A stretch of 64,000 bases of DNA from Marchantia polymorpha subsp. ruderalis (Eukaryota; Streptophyta; Marchantiopsida; Marchantiales; Marchantiaceae): positions 7,462,501-7,526,500 of the forward strand of contig AP031356.1 in assembly GCA_037833965.1 (NCBI GenBank). Reading direction: 5' to 3'. Positions 38,201 to 51,529 of this stretch are shown piece after piece. Each line of letters starts with the position of its first letter. Positions within the stretch are counted from its first letter, which is position 1. Under the pieces are notes generated by a model that saw only the letters and a program-made list of their open reading frames with translations, did not search any database and had not been told where the DNA came from. The position numbers and the translations under genes are program-made.

Positions 38201-40130
38201 GGCGCCGGGCAGCCATTGGGTGCGAGGAGCTGACCTTCTGTCGGCAGTCTGCTGCTCGCAGGGCGCCAGCTCTCATGCCTCCTTCTGACAGCTGAGTGCG
38301 GAGACGACCACCTTGGTTGCACGGCACTCCCCGTTCCCTACAGACAAACGGGCTCATCTTCTCACGACGGGATCTCTCGTGCCTGACACTTGGGCAACGT
38401 TCTCCTGCAAGCCATCGAGGCTTTCTTCCTAGTCGGGCATATGTCCACCCGGTTGTCAAAGTCGACTTCGTGGCCGTGGCCGAGTTCTGCCCTCCCCCAG
38501 CTATAAACCTTATTCTATGATCCAGGACATCAGGAGAATACGAGAGCTTGTGGTAATCATTCGGTAACTCAATTGTGATTTTGTTCGGACCCCGAGGAGC
38601 AACCTGCAGGGCTGGTGCTGAGTCTGCAGTTGGGGCCTATCGTTCGAGGTTAATTGTCATGTGCACCATCTTGTAGTGCTCCCTCTTGTTCATTTTCCAA
38701 GCGCTCAAGGTCGCTCGACTTTGTGCACAACACATGTGTCTCAAGCACATTGCTGTCACCGCCTTCACAAGTTCATTTCTCATTCTTCGGTATATTCGAG
38801 TGGTCGCGTAATGTTGCAGAATATCTGATGTTCTAGAGCTAGTTTTGACGCTTCTACAGCCCAACAACATGATACGGCCCTTTCGGTCTATAAACTGCAC
38901 AACCCAATGCTTTAAGCCAAAGGATCCCTGTCACACCATATCGGTTATGAGGTTTTCATCCTCGTGAAAGTACATTTTTCCAAGAGCTCCAGATTACAAA
39001 TTTTTTTTCTTTCATTTGTAATATCCGTGCTCCACATACAGCATGTACTCTTTTCAGCCGAAACCATGTCCGTGTCATAATTTATGTCAAAATGACCTTC
39101 TCGGGCATACAAGTAATGTATACATTAATCAAGTCCATTTCGCCTTTTCAAACTGGAAGCCAATAAAATCTCCTAGAATGAACATAATTCCATTATTATA
39201 GCTAGTGCTGTAGCCACCTTTATGCTATATATCTACAATTCATCGAAATAACAAGAGTATAGTTTATAACAGAAGTAATAAAAAGCCCAGACCACCTTTT
39301 CGCAACACATATGTCATGTTTTTGCAACTCTGCCTGCACTCATTGCCATGTCCAGGGTGGACTTCACATCTCGATTGGGCTCGAAAGTCTCGAGTGCGAA
39401 TCGGCCTTTGAGGAATATCAAACGGAGCAAATATCTACGCTCTGAAGGCTTGCTGCCTTTTGCTTGGCCGATGGGTTCCAGCTTCGGGAAGAAGAAGTCC
39501 AACTGTCCACAGCTTTCAATTTCAGCGGGGAAGAATGCGGCCAGCTCCCGTTCGGGACGGACGGGACAGAGAGAGGAGACAGAGCTTTGAAGAGGAGAGA
39601 GGGAAGCGAGAACGGAGACGACAAAGCGCCTGACGGCGTCTGGAGCTCTGGACACACACATGCGCCAGCCCCAAAGGAGGTCAATGGCTTCCCTGCAGGT
39701 GGCGCAAAAGAAGGCAAATTTACGACAAAGTATGTGACCGCCAGCGCTGAACTGCACGCCGGTCCCACATGAGGTCACAGGATGGCTCACGCTCGAAGAG
39801 CTGCGACGGACCGGTCCCACACCGGAGCCCGGGAAGGGCAATCAGTTACCGGCCTCCGTTGCCAGCCGAGTTCTGCTCCCCTCGGTGCACTTACTGCTGG
39901 TACATGTTCCGGCGACGCACCTACTCCCCCGTTACTCCGTCCAGTTGGCGCGTCCTCCTCGTCCTGCGCCCGGTCTCCCCGCGACGCCGTGTGACGCGCC
40001 GGTCGCGAGTCGCGATTTGGGTCAGGCTCTCGCGCGGCCGTCGCGTTCCCGCTTTAGTGTGTGGGCAGATGCTCTGCTTCCATGCTCTCGATTCAGCTCA
40101 GCTGCCCCTCTCTCTCACTCACTCACTCAA
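38201..40130. other. Unassigned GC-rich to mixed DNA
   Basis: No recognised gene. A 175-codon minus-strand frame at 39841-39314 and opposing plus-strand frames overlap each other in GC-rich sequence, as expected from chance openness. 38940-39300 is AT-rich and empty. Confidence 0.5.
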
Positions 40131-40465
40131 TGCCAGCTCCAGCTTCGGCTCCGGATTCTCCTCCATGCCGTCGACCGCGTCGCCTTCAGGCGGAGATCGA
40201 TGAAACAGAGAGAAATCTCTTGTCGTACATTCTCGCTCAGCAAGATTTGTATGAGCTGCGTCTACGAATACATGCATGTTGTATTGACTCCCCTCCCCTC
40301 CCATTCCCTAACCTCCCCTCCAGCAGCAGGTCATGTGAATCTGAGATTGTGACCAGTAGAAAAGTCTGCTCCGGACCTCCTTGGTTTTTCAGAAAGCATC
40401 TTTCTGGAAATTTGGTTGGCTGTGATGTGGGTGACACAGAAGGTATTAATTGGTTGTCATTTTGA
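40131..40465 (+). CDS. Weak candidate short gene or first exon
   Basis: An ATG follows a CT-rich, leader-like tract. The frame begins MPAPASAPDSPP and continues with a charged, helix-like segment (LQAEIDETERNLLSYILAQ), and can run to a TGA at 40465. A GTATGA donor near 40249 and a pyrimidine-rich acceptor near 40325 would remove about 78 nt without changing frame. No family is recognised, and no downstream exons were found. Confidence 0.2.
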
Positions 40466-41680
40466 CGGGGTTTTACCTCTTTATGCAGTTTCAGTTGCAG
40501 CCTAGGATGAGTTCGAGCTCCAATTGTCTCCTTTCATTAAGCAGAATTGTCACATGCTGTGATTAGTGAAGGTCAGATCTGGCTTGAGGTTTGAAAAAGC
40601 TTTTCGACATGTACTTGCTACGAACGAGAGTGACAGCGAAAGACAGACCGTGATTCTACCTGGCTATGGTTAAACCGAACGGGTAGCATGGGGCTAGCCC
40701 CATTTTACTCGTTTCGTTGCATCCCTGATTCGCCTCCCTTTTGCTATACTTCTTGCCCCCTCATTTTACCAGCTATGGATCCCATGTACTACTCGAAGAG
40801 CCTTCGACCATGCACGCAATCAAGATTCTCAAAGTACAAAATCACAATCTTTTCCTTCTTCCAAATAAATCTTTGCAGAATATCATGATGTTGCACCAAA
40901 AGGGAATGCGTTTCTTGCGCGCGGGGGGCTTCTTGCTTCCCCTTGTTTCATGAATTTGCACTAATATCATTTGTGGCTCAACCTGGAGCACCGGTAAAAC
41001 TACGTTTAAAATGGCATGTAGGACTGAATCCGCAGCAGCTCCATCCAACTCATTTTGGGGAAAGCGGGAGGGGATCACGGCCTGAATCCTACAGTAACCA
41101 GCATCGAAATCCGGAGATGAGATAAAATAATGAGAAATACTTATTAGATACTTGGGTAGATGCCTGCTCATCATAAAGGAACCTTGACCTCAACAATGCC
41201 TTCACCTAACAAAGAAAGGGAAAAGTCAATCCAATTGTTATGTATGATCATCAGCACCATCATCACCATCTGGGGAACAGCTCTATCCTTCTCGGGAAGT
41301 ACAATAGAGAGAAGCATCAAGAGGCTTAACCTCAAATATATTCAATTGATGCGACCATCATCAATGAACAATCTTGATTTCAGAATACAGGAACCCTGCG
41401 CTGTCCACTCTAGCAGGGGACCAGATAAAAGAGATGATGTCAAGACCCAAGAAGGTTGTGGGAAATGGAAGAGGAGTTCGAGTGAAAAAACGGCCTCAGA
41501 AGCAGCCAAGTACCCTGTGACCATTTGTATGATTTTAGCACGCCCAAAGTACAGCAGTACGAAACTTGGCGTTAGCGCTGAAGTTGAAGGTAAATCCGTG
41601 TGATGTCCGTGGGGCATGTTTGGAGAGAGGGGGAGAGGTGGGCCGTCGAGAACTTTCTTCCTCTTTGCTGAAGTGGAGGG

Positions 41681-41698
41681 AGAGAGAGAGAGAGAGAG
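41681..41698. repeat. (AG)9 microsatellite
   Basis: Nine perfect AG dinucleotides about 730 bp before the FLA start codon. Confidence 0.9.
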
Positions 41699-42307
41699 GG
41701 GGGAAAGGAGCTGGGAGGTGGTGAGGGGGGCCCCGGCCAATGAATGAATGAGATCCGCTGCTTGCTTTCTTTGTTCCTAGGCCTCTCTTTTGCGCACTGA
41801 GTGAGTTCAGACAAAGAGAGAAATGACTGTATGGTGCGTGGGCGCGTTGAGTGATTGATTGGCCTCATGCCATGCGGCATCCCCTTTCTTTTTCCGGATG
41901 CAGATCCGCAGCAACCACAGCGATGATCCTCACACTCGCCCTTACTCTTACTCGCACTCCCAGCCAGCAGCCAGCAGCAGCAGCAGCAGACAAGTCAATA
42001 GGCCCCATGGGGTGAGAGCTGGAGGAAGACAGCTCACAGCCCACGCACGCAAGCAACCTAGCGAGGGAGGGGACGAGAGGAAGGGAAGGGAAGGGAACGA
42101 GTCGCAGCCAAGGGGAAAAGAGAGCTGGGGGCGAGGGGAGGACGGAAGAGACAGGAATAGCAGTAGTGGCGGTAAGTGGAGCAGTGACCCCAGACATGAG
42201 CAAAGCGCAAGGTGCGCTGGGATCTGTTTTTCTGAGCGCAGGTGTTCATCGAAGAAGCGGACTAGGCGAGGAGTTGGCGTGCATTGAGTTTCAGGGGCAG
42301 GGAGCGG

Positions 42308-42328
42308 CAGCAGCAGCAGCAGCAGCAG
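42308..42328. repeat. (CAG)7 repeat in presumed FLA 5' leader
   Basis: Seven perfect CAG triplets about 100 bases before the FLA ATG; a related (CAG)6 lies at 41972-41989. Confidence 0.9.
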
Positions 42329-42426
42329 AAGCAGAAGGATCAGAAAATCGAGACTCGTCGGACACGGGCGCACAGACGAGACGCCACAGCAGCCATCAGC
42401 ATTAGCAGTTTGGTTTCCTAGTCGTC

Positions 42427-44690
42427 ATGGCCGCCCTCTCGGGTCTGGCCTTGGTCCTCTGTCTCTGCCTCTGCCTCGGCGCAGCACCTCCGGGCGCATC
42501 TCCAGCGTTTGCCGCCGCTGCTGGAGCCTCAGCGAACGCCGATGTCGTCGGCAATGCGGGCTCGGGATCCGTCCTGCAGGCGCTGTTGGAATCGCAGTAC
42601 TCGGAATGGATGGAGCTCGTCGAGCAGGCAGCCATGCTGCATCCGCTCGAGGAGCTCGTGGGATCGGGCAGGAAATTGACCATATTCGCGCCGCAGAACC
42701 ACCAGCTGCAACCCAAGATCAAATCCTTCCTGCTCAAGCCGTCCAATGCCATCGCCCTGAAGCGAGTCGTCCAGTACCACGTCCTGTCGGAGCGGGTCAC
42801 GGCCTCGGAATGGCCCACCGCTTCATTCACCACGCTGGCCTCCGAAGCCGTCTGGCTCAGCACGCAAGGGCCCATCCTGATGGCGGGCGATGTCGCAGTG
42901 GCCGCCCCGGACGCCATAATTCGACCGGACGGCGTGGTCCATGGCGTGGAGGAGATGCTCATTCCGAATTCCGTCATGCAGGAGTACGTCGCGCACACCA
43001 CGCGCAAAATGGCCACCCCTCTGCCCACAGGAGCGCCGGGATTGGACACGCGACGAGCGCAGCTCCTCGAGAAGCAGTTCAGCGCAGTGGAAGCGAAGCT
43101 GGTGGTGGCCGCCGCGTCGCCCTCGCTGCCCCCAGCATTGGCGCTGGCGCCTTCGATCGCCCCGGCGCCAGGCCCTGCCATGGGCCCCTCGACGGCGCCG
43201 TGGCTGGGATTCGGCGACGACGAGGTGACTACCTTCATCTCAGCAATGCTGCGCTTCGGAGGCTACAGCGAATTCGCAGGGCTGCTGGTCGATCTCACCT
43301 CGTTGGGCTCCGAGATCTCCAAGCTCGTCAACATGGGCTACAAGCTCACAATTCTCGCCCCCGACGACAAAGCGTGGTCGGGCGCGCTGACGGAGGAGCA
43401 CCTGAGCTCGCAGACGGCGCTTGAGGACATTCTGCACTACCACATCATCACCGAGTACCAGACGGAGGAGAGCTTGTACAGCACGCTGCGGCGCATGGGC
43501 AAGACGCACTTCAGCACGCTCCGCGTTCCCCACAAGCTGGCGGCGCACGAGGTCGACGGGCAGGTGGTGTTCGGCGAGGGCGACGACGCCGCGGGCGTCT
43601 TCGACCACGACATTTTCGCCGACGGCCGCCTCTCCGTGCAGGGCATCGACAGGGTCATGATTCCGGCCGAGCTCAAAGCCACCCTGCCCTCCGACACCAC
43701 GGTGTCGCCCCCGGCCCCCAAGGTCGTCAAGGCCAAGGCCCGCAACTTGGTCGAGCAAACTCTGCAATTGCCGGGCTCTTCTTCAGCCACTGTCAACGCT
43801 GGTACGGTCCCCACTCCCTCGCATGCTCTTCTTCGTCTTTTTGTCGATGTTTTGTCGATGTTTTGTCGATTTCGTTGTTCGGTTCGAGTTGTAGCTCGAT
43901 CTTAAGGCTCAAGGCTTCCTACGCGAAGAAGGTTGCGAGTAAGGCGGAAGAAACTGACATAGGCCTCGAGCTCGTGGGTGGAAGGAAGCGGTCTACGGTT
44001 GGCATTGCTTCGTGTGTCAGGGCACCGCTTTCACCACCTATGCACAGGTTGGTTAGTTAGATAGATGGAGGTCGGCCTCGGTGCTTCTCGATTGATTGAT
44101 TGATCGATTGATTGGTCCAGCAAGGTGCTCGCTTAGTGCTATGCTTCCGACGGAAGCGTTAGTCGGGTGATAGGTCGTGGGCAGGGCAGGGCAGGGCAGG
44201 CAGAAGGTCAAACTGGTGTTACGGCCATGGCTTGAGGGGGAGTGGTGAAGTGAAGTGAAGCTCGTCATCGCTTTCTCGAAGTCGGACACGGAGGGAGGCT
44301 CCAGCGTCGAGGGGCTCTGGTCGAGGTTTAGAATATTGCAGCAGGGAATAGCAAAGCAGGAGAGGAGGGAGGCAGTTGTGGCAGTGCGGCTTCGTCGTTG
44401 TCGTTGACCCGGCATGGACCCACCGACTGAGGCGGAGCGAGGGTTGGCCCATGGTGAAGGTTGACGAGCGGGACGAGATTCTGTCGTCCTTCGAGCAGGG
44501 ACCATGTTTTACGCAAGATGGCGGGCGGAGACGGGAATTTTTGTTGCTGGCTCATTTCGATTCGCCAACTGACTGTTTGTTTGGTGCTGGATTGTGTGCT
44601 TCAGGTCCCGGGAGCTCGGCGAACGGAGCGACTGTTTGTCTAGCATTGGCCGCCGGCGCGGCGGTGCTCGTGAACCTGCTTGCACTCTGA
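42427..44690 (+). CDS. Fasciclin-like arabinogalactan protein with GPI signal
   Basis: Two coding exons, 42427-43801 and 44605-44690, joined in phase 1, give 1,461 nt and 486 residues. Order: signal peptide (1 to about 29, Leu/Cys/Ala-rich); FAS1 domain 1 (about 48-183, with KLTIFAPQNHQL and QYHVL); a Pro/Ala/Ser arabinogalactan-type segment (about 231-258, APAPGP); FAS1 domain 2 (about 265-415, with KLTILAPDDKAW and HYHII); a short linker; then a GPI-anchor signal (GSSANGA followed by a 19-residue hydrophobic tail ending LVNLLAL). The anchor signal is encoded almost wholly by exon 2. FLAs are cell-surface adhesion-type glycoproteins linked to wall deposition and growth; hydroxyproline glycosylation of the AP-rich segment is expected. 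Exon 1 is markedly GC-rich compared with flanks. The ATG sits in a good context (GTCATGG). The domain plan of FAS1-AGP-FAS1 is ordinary for the family; the exact subgroup is not assigned. Confidence 0.93.
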
Positions 44691-47600
44691 GCGATGAGCG
44701 ATGAGTGATAGGACGGACCGATTGTAAAGACAATGGAAGGTGGGCGGGAGGAGGGACGTGGATGTTAAGCTCTGGCTCGTGGAGTGGAAGCTGAGGAGAA
44801 TTGTGATGCCCCAAAATCATCATCATCCGGACACTGCGACTGCAGCAACAGCCAATTAGCAGCAGGGTGTAACTACTACCGCAAGCGACTAGTGTGAGCC
44901 GGGTCGTGAGTCTTTCTCTGTGTCAGTCTTTGACCAGGTGTGAGAAAAACGATCATCCTCGATCGATCGTCCGGATGCCGATCACCGCGACCGCGATTGA
45001 GCTCAGGCAATGAGATGCTCTTCCTCCCCTCCTTCCTTCCTTACGACGAGAAGAAGAACGACGACGCGATTGATGATTGATACGGCAGCCTTGGTTTTTA
45101 TCTCGATGTATGTAATTCATAAACGCTGCAGCGATTTGCAGTGCGGTGCTTCGTTTGTAAAATAATTGCTACCAACTGGAGGTCCCAATTTATTTTTCGA
45201 TTAGAAATTCAAAAGCTTCGATTTCATCTCTCTCGTTCATCTTCTTCCTGGATTTTGGACCAGTTCCCTTCCGCATTCTTGCTCATTGGAATTTGCATAT
45301 TGGCCGGCGTCGGACTTCGGATTAGATTTGTTCTACTCCTTACTAGCGCAGAATTCCCCCTCGCAGCCGTGCAACTGTGGCTGCCCCTATACAGCAGCAG
45401 GTAATGGTCTCTACACCATCGAAGACCGAGTTGGCAGAAATAAGTTAAGCGTCAGCTTGCCCACATTCATTAGGTTTCCTACACGTGTTGGTCATTACAA
45501 GATCCATACAGAAGCGGTACTCTTTCTTTTATTCGGTGTAATCCTGAGATTTACTCTCTGTAGTGCCATCCTCCTCTACCGTCGACCGCGATCACGAACC
45601 CGGACAGTCGGAAGCTCGTGTCGTGTTTGTTGTATCCTACGTTCTATTGAATTCACGTCAGCTTTCTCTCCTCATGTCGTCATCAGCAGTGCCCTGACAT
45701 GCGGACAGTTCAGCTAAATAAATCTGATTGCTTATTTTGTAATCTAACTTGTCCTACACGAGGCTGGCCCGCTGGATGGCTGGCTCGCCTACATCTCGTC
45801 TCGTGCCATGGCAGACACTGTCCAAAGCATGCTCTGAATATGATAATGTGTACATAATCTTCCACCGAGTCGCCAATATATGTGGTAAATTGATGTGGAA
45901 GGCTCCCGACGACATACCTTGTTGTGTGGTGCTCTGTCCTAACATGACGACCACTGTCGGTCTGCTCATCGGTTAATCTCACTACAGAAAATGAACGGAA
46001 GGTTATGAGGTCGTGATACTTTTAGTCACGCAAGTTCCGGATGATTGGAGAAAGCGATACGCTGTATAAACTATAATTATGGCAGTTTACCGACGAAAGA
46101 AGGAAGAGTTGTAGCCACACTGGGATCTCGTTTGTGAGTGAGGTGCAGAGCATTTGAGTATGACCAGCCCGCGAGAAACATAGAAAGTACGATAGCTTTG
46201 TTAAAAGTCGATGAAAGTGGGAGGATAGGAAGTGCGTGGGCAGCGGAAACTCAAGAGACTCGGTCTGCCGTCGCAGAGACCCTCTATCTGTCCAGCACTC
46301 GGCAATAAATGCGCGGAAGTGAGGGATGGATTGAACACATCCCATGAATGTCCCTCCGAGACTAGTAAATTTTGATCTACCACCCCTCGGAAAGACTAGT
46401 GTCAGAGGTTCCTGACATTGATATCGATGAGCAAACATGGCCTCAATTTGCCCCAGATTCTGCCACCCACACGGCATCTCCCAGTACGTGGCGGCACATC
46501 GACGCGTACCGCCCGAAGCTCACGTGCAAAGTAGGGTCCACAGTCGGACGGTGCCTGTACCAGATTCAAGCCTTCCTATCTTTCAGTACATTCACCTCGA
46601 TCATTATGTTACGAGACATGTTCAATCATTCGAGTGCGTCCCTCTCGAATCAGTGCACACACCTTCTAAACAATTCGAGGCTCACAATGGCTGTGATTTA
46701 CATGCTCCCGGAAGGAAACGACTCTCCGGAGGAAGTAGAGCCGCAACGAAAGCAAGAGTTTGTCTTAATGGTAAGGAGAAGGCCCTAATGTCTGCTTTCG
46801 CTGACCTTGATCCGCTTTAGTGAGCTTTAATAGCTCTCGTCCTGATGCCTCTAACTTCCACTTTATTAACTTGTCTTCGCTCCAACATTCAATAATAGAG
46901 TTTGTCCTAACTTACCAGTCGGTGGGGGGTGAACAAAGGATCAACGAAGGATCTAATCATCTGCGATTTCTAGCTGGAAATAGCAAGTCTCTCCTGCTGA
47001 TCTAAAAGCCTTTTGGACAAGAAGATTTTAGCCTCTCAATCCCCCCTCTCTCTATCGGCCGCCTGGACTGTCCAGTTTTATCTCCTACATTTTATAAGCA
47101 GTGAAAGGGGTCAAAGTGGATGGAAAATCGATGGCAAGATCCCGAGAAGCCAATACTGTACTCACGAGGGGTAAAACTAACTAACATCCAGGGTTAGCCC
47201 CGGTTAGGTTCATAATATCATCATGAGAAATATAGGACATCTATAGTATATTTTGTTCGTAGATCGAACGATCTACAAACATGTGTTTGTGTATGTTTGC
47301 TTTTGTTCAAAAACTCTCGAGAGTAGTTCTAGAAATTGAGGTATGGATTAAGCACGAAACTGGTTCGCCTTTCGATGAAATTATTCGTACGTAGAGAATT
47401 CTTCCGAATATGGTTCTCTTTTTTATATATTTGAAAATTGCAAACATTTACTTTTGTAAGAAAACGTTGATTGCCTTCCTTATCTTCAGTGACACATCAG
47501 ATGGTCACACACAGAAATCAAACACCTCTAACCAATTAATGCACCGAAAAAATCATGTGCTAACTTATGGTTGAATGCAATGCGGTGTGCTCTGGATTTT

Positions 47601-48400
47601 ATTCAAATATATACTGTGACGTAGGCTTCTCTGTCGCCCCATTCTTAATTTGATTATGTAAGGTAATATTCAAATGCAAACAAAAATCTTGTGGAAGCAG
47701 ATTACAGACATTTTCTTAAACAATGGCCGCCACACCGTTTAAACCACAACATTATGAAACTTTGTAACACTCAAACTGGTTCTAGCCTCGAACTTACTAC
47801 TGATCTAGCTTTTAGCGCTTGGTTCATGAGAGCATATTTAGTACACTTTCCACTTTGACGTAGATGCATGACGATACATGGCGACATGATGTCGTTTATG
47901 ATTGAGTTCGAGAGAGTGGATACTGCGCTTTGCATGGGACGAGAGATTTCATGCATCTAGAGGAATGTGTGAAATGCATACCAACCCATACCTGTCACGG
48001 GAGGATAGAGTCTTGGTGCCAGATGTCACGTATTAAGTGAAACAAAGTAAACTTCACCGTCGATTTTCTGAGAAGTTCTACTGGAGAACCTGCGAAACTT
48101 GATGCAAGAGCATTGGAGCAAGAACTGCAGGTCAAGTGTACACGTCTTTATCATTTCGTCGGTGGAGGTTGATGCAGTATTGGAAAAAGAATTCAAAAGT
48201 TATGTTTTAGATTGAGTGCGACTTTATATCAGGACGCAATATGGAACACGTTTATTGCAGGCATATCAATGGAATGGTCTCAGCAGCGCAATTACAATGC
48301 AGCATACTGCGCTTCATCAGTTAGTATACATGGGTCCTTTGTGTCGAAGTAGCATGATGTGTTGAATATCCTCCGATCGCCGCCACTGAGAAATTCAACG
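44691..48400. other. FLA 3' flank and spacer, no supported gene
   Basis: Mixed-composition DNA. Frames at 45286-45717 (plus), 46477-46022 (minus) and 46372-46788 (plus) start at non-ATG codons or lack motifs and are not credited. The first few hundred bases probably contain the FLA 3' UTR. Confidence 0.55.
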
Positions 48401-50239
48401 AGATGTATGCGCGATTTGACCATAAGAGATGTTTATATTAGATTTACAATCTGATTTGAGTGTCTCTTGGCCTTTTCTTCCATTACTTTTACCTACAATT
48501 GTGCCATCACTGATTTTCATGGAAATATCCACTTATGCTCATGCAATACATAAACCATTATCATACATTTTCAAAAACTCTACAATAATTTTTTGTCTTC
48601 TTCAGATGACGAATTCTCTCATACTTTAGAATAAAGCAACTCTTATACATTCTCGATATAATCACATATAATAATTAGCAATATATTTTTCCTAGAGAAA
48701 TATATTATTTTTCTCAGGAAAGATAATATACCTTTAATAAAGCTGACCACAATATTCTATCTATCCATGTTTTCTTTAATTATCTTGAAATTATATTTTT
48801 CCATAAATGGAGTTCTGACCCGGAAACAAATTAAAATTGTTTTTTGATAACCAAATCCAACCAGATTACAAAGATTTGAAATAAAAGCGTGTTTGAAGGA
48901 AAGAAAGAAATGAAAATGGTATTCCTAGTTATGAATTTCAGGAAAAATCTTTTATACTCAACTCAAAGGAGTGAAATTAATTTTAAAATTGCATGCAAAT
49001 AATACTACTTATTACAAAATGATCAATAAATTACATAATCAATCAATTTATGGATACTATCTGACGTAATGAAAATTGATACAAGCAGTCATTATTAACT
49101 CGGATTGGGAAAAAATAATTCAGTTTTGAGAGGGTTATGATACTCTTCTCCAATAAGTTTTTCATATACATATATATGACAAATAATTTTTTATAATTTG
49201 AATAAACAATACAATCAAACATAAATTATCATTATTAAAAACCAGTTTAATTTAAAAAAATTTAAAAAAATTATTTCCACTTAACCTTCATCAAATCTTG
49301 TAAGAACAATCCCAAAAATATAATTATTGTTAAAAGACATGAATTCAAAATATTATAAAAACATTTAGAATTATCAATAATTTTAAGGATCTAAACAAAA
49401 AGTATATTTCATTACAAACTATTATGAGTAAAGAGCAAGAATTAAACTCTTTGAAATTTCATATATCTATATATATTTTGTAATCATAAAGAATCATTCA
49501 TATGTATATATATAAACTTACTGCTGGGAAAAAAAACATCGAGAGACAAAGTCAATTCACACCACACCAGACTCCGTACATGGTAATGTACGTTTTCTCA
49601 AAACATCTGTTACAATGCTTGTCACGCCGTCCCAAGTCTGAAATCCTAAAGCCTAAAATCCCAACCCGTATCTTTTGGAAAATCAACCAAGAAGAATTAT
49701 CACTAATGTATATAACTAAAATATATAAATAAGGGTATGGTTAGTTATCTTTCATTTACGACTAATTAGCCCTCACCTACCCTGATTGCTATTCATATAA
49801 GGAACCTATAACCTTGCATATATCAATGAGAGAAAAGGTTAGAGTAGAGAGAAAAGGTTAGAGTACAGTGAGTGATAACTACCCGTTCCTAATAAACTGT
49901 TTTTAATCGATATGGACAAAAATAAACCATTTTGATTAGATATGTTTCAAAATAAGTAGTTAAAAAAAAATAGCATCAACGAAAGGTAAAACATACGAGG
50001 AGATCATATTTCCTCATAAACAAACAAAAAAAAACATATAGAGAAAAAATATTTAGTGCGTTTTAGGCAACGTAAGTTTTAAATTTATATAGAGCATGAT
50101 GTAGATACAGAGACTTCCTTAAATAGGATATTATGAACAAGTCCAAGTATATGTAAAGCACATAAAAACCATCTTTAAATATTTCTTTTAAAAAAAATAA
50201 TTCAATTAAATATCTTTGTTGCATTTTTGAAATTTTCAC
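48401..50239. other. AT-rich spacer
   Basis: Very AT-rich, no coding frame of note and no recognised element, though it may include the other part of the DNA transposon whose end follows. Confidence 0.5.
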
Positions 50240-51060
50240 TTAAATGAATTGATTGCACACCCTCATGTGTATAATATAATCACGCTCTCAACATCATTGA
50301 TTGGTCACGATCTACAATCACAGTACATGTATTTTGAAAGACTTGATAAAAACATGTGATTTGCTTCTGCAAAATTGCATTCACGGATGAAAATGTATTC
50401 ATTATTAAAATCTTCAATTATGTCTCTCTTCTAAAACAAGATTTTCCATAAATTATGCTTGTTTACTCTCAAAATAGCATAAAAATAAATTACACATATA
50501 ATCATTTGCACTAAAAAAAATTATACATCAAATAAGTTTAAATGTGTGAATTTTTGCTCAAAATAAATTTGAAAAATCTAATATGCTCAAAATATTACCC
50601 ATCCGCAATACTGATGTTGGATTGAGTTGTAAATTAACATTATGAATTATATACTACACTGTAATAACGATTTATCTATAAATATTCAAATGATTGCAAA
50701 ATTTTGACCTTCTTGCTTGAATGGGTTTCAACTTGAATTTCGCGTTTTTTGAAATTTACAAAGATATTAGAATTTAAATTTACTCAAATCTAAAAACATA
50801 AAAAATGAAATCTATGGTCTATTAATCTAAAACGTGAAAGGATATGAATTGAATCTTACATATCAATATGTATAATTGTATGAATCTTTTCAAATCAATT
50901 ATTATTATATGTAGATATAAAAATTTTATCCTTATGTTAAAAATATTTCTGAAATTTTACAATTTTTGCAAAAAATAATTTAACTTAAAAAAATTCAAAA
51001 TTCGATATTTTTAACTTTTTTAGTATTGATTGTTTGTCATCAAAATTAAACCGTGTGATT
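50240..51060 (+). mobile_element. Partial copy of the 2.8-kb inverted-terminal element
   Basis: About 820 bp match, in inverted orientation, the left 1.2 kb of the element at 56863-59670 (about 58050 back to 56875). Matching landmarks include GCACACCCTCATGTGTA against its counterpart GCAAACCCTCATGTATC, and TTGGATTGAGTTGTA. The last matched word, ATCAAAATTAAACCGTGTGAT, lies about 20 bp short of the expected terminus. It is truncated, diverged and without coding capacity. Confidence 0.7.
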
Positions 51061-51529
51061 ACTAGTATGATGTAGTATGAACATATGCTGGTATGCTAGT
51101 ATGAAATTAAATTTTTTTTGCAAACAAAAAAATGTATTTTGTTTTACTGTAATGTGCCACAAATAATTACTATTATAATGAGATTTAAAAGCATATTGTA
51201 TTCTACAAAATTAAGAAAATGCAAGCACATATTGACAAAATTACTTTTTACTGCATCAATGTTGAAAAGTATAAATACTTGATCCAAACTTTAGATCTAA
51301 AAAGATGTAATAAAGAAATAGAAAAAATTATTTATTTCAATGTAAATCCAAAGAAAAATCTTCATGATAAGAAGTAATCTGCATATGTTAAAACATGACA
51401 TGAGATTTAGATCTTATAAATGGTAAAATGATAATTGGTAATAGATCAAGCCTCGGAATATCCAAAGAGACAAAAGTCTGAAAAACACAACACAAGCGAA
51501 AACATCCCAAAGATCAATACCTAACTAGT
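51061..51529. other. AT-rich spacer
   Basis: No gene or recognised repeat. Confidence 0.5.

Larger units (their letters stand above)
40466..42426. promoter_or_regulatory. Upstream region and leader of the FLA gene
   Basis: 40466-41600 is mixed-composition spacer without a gene. From about 41640 the DNA is rich in GA and CAG repeats: (AG)9 at 41681-41698, (CAG)6 at 41972-41989 and (CAG)7 at 42308-42328. GA tracts near plant promoters can bind BPC (GAGA-binding) factors; that role here is inferred. Long minus-strand frames across this part are by-products of the repeats. Confidence 0.45.

Noticed and set aside
39314-39841. 175-codon minus-strand frame
   Set aside because: GC-rich region open in several frames on both strands; no motif.
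41865-42373. Leu/Ser-rich minus-strand frames before the FLA gene
   Set aside because: Antisense readings of GA and CAG repeats.
42402-43814. Long minus-strand frames across FLA exon 1
   Set aside because: Shadow frames of a GC-rich coding exon; the plus strand holds the FAS1 motifs.
46022-46788. Overlapping 138-151-codon frames
   Set aside because: Opposite-strand overlap, non-ATG starts for the main ones, no motif.
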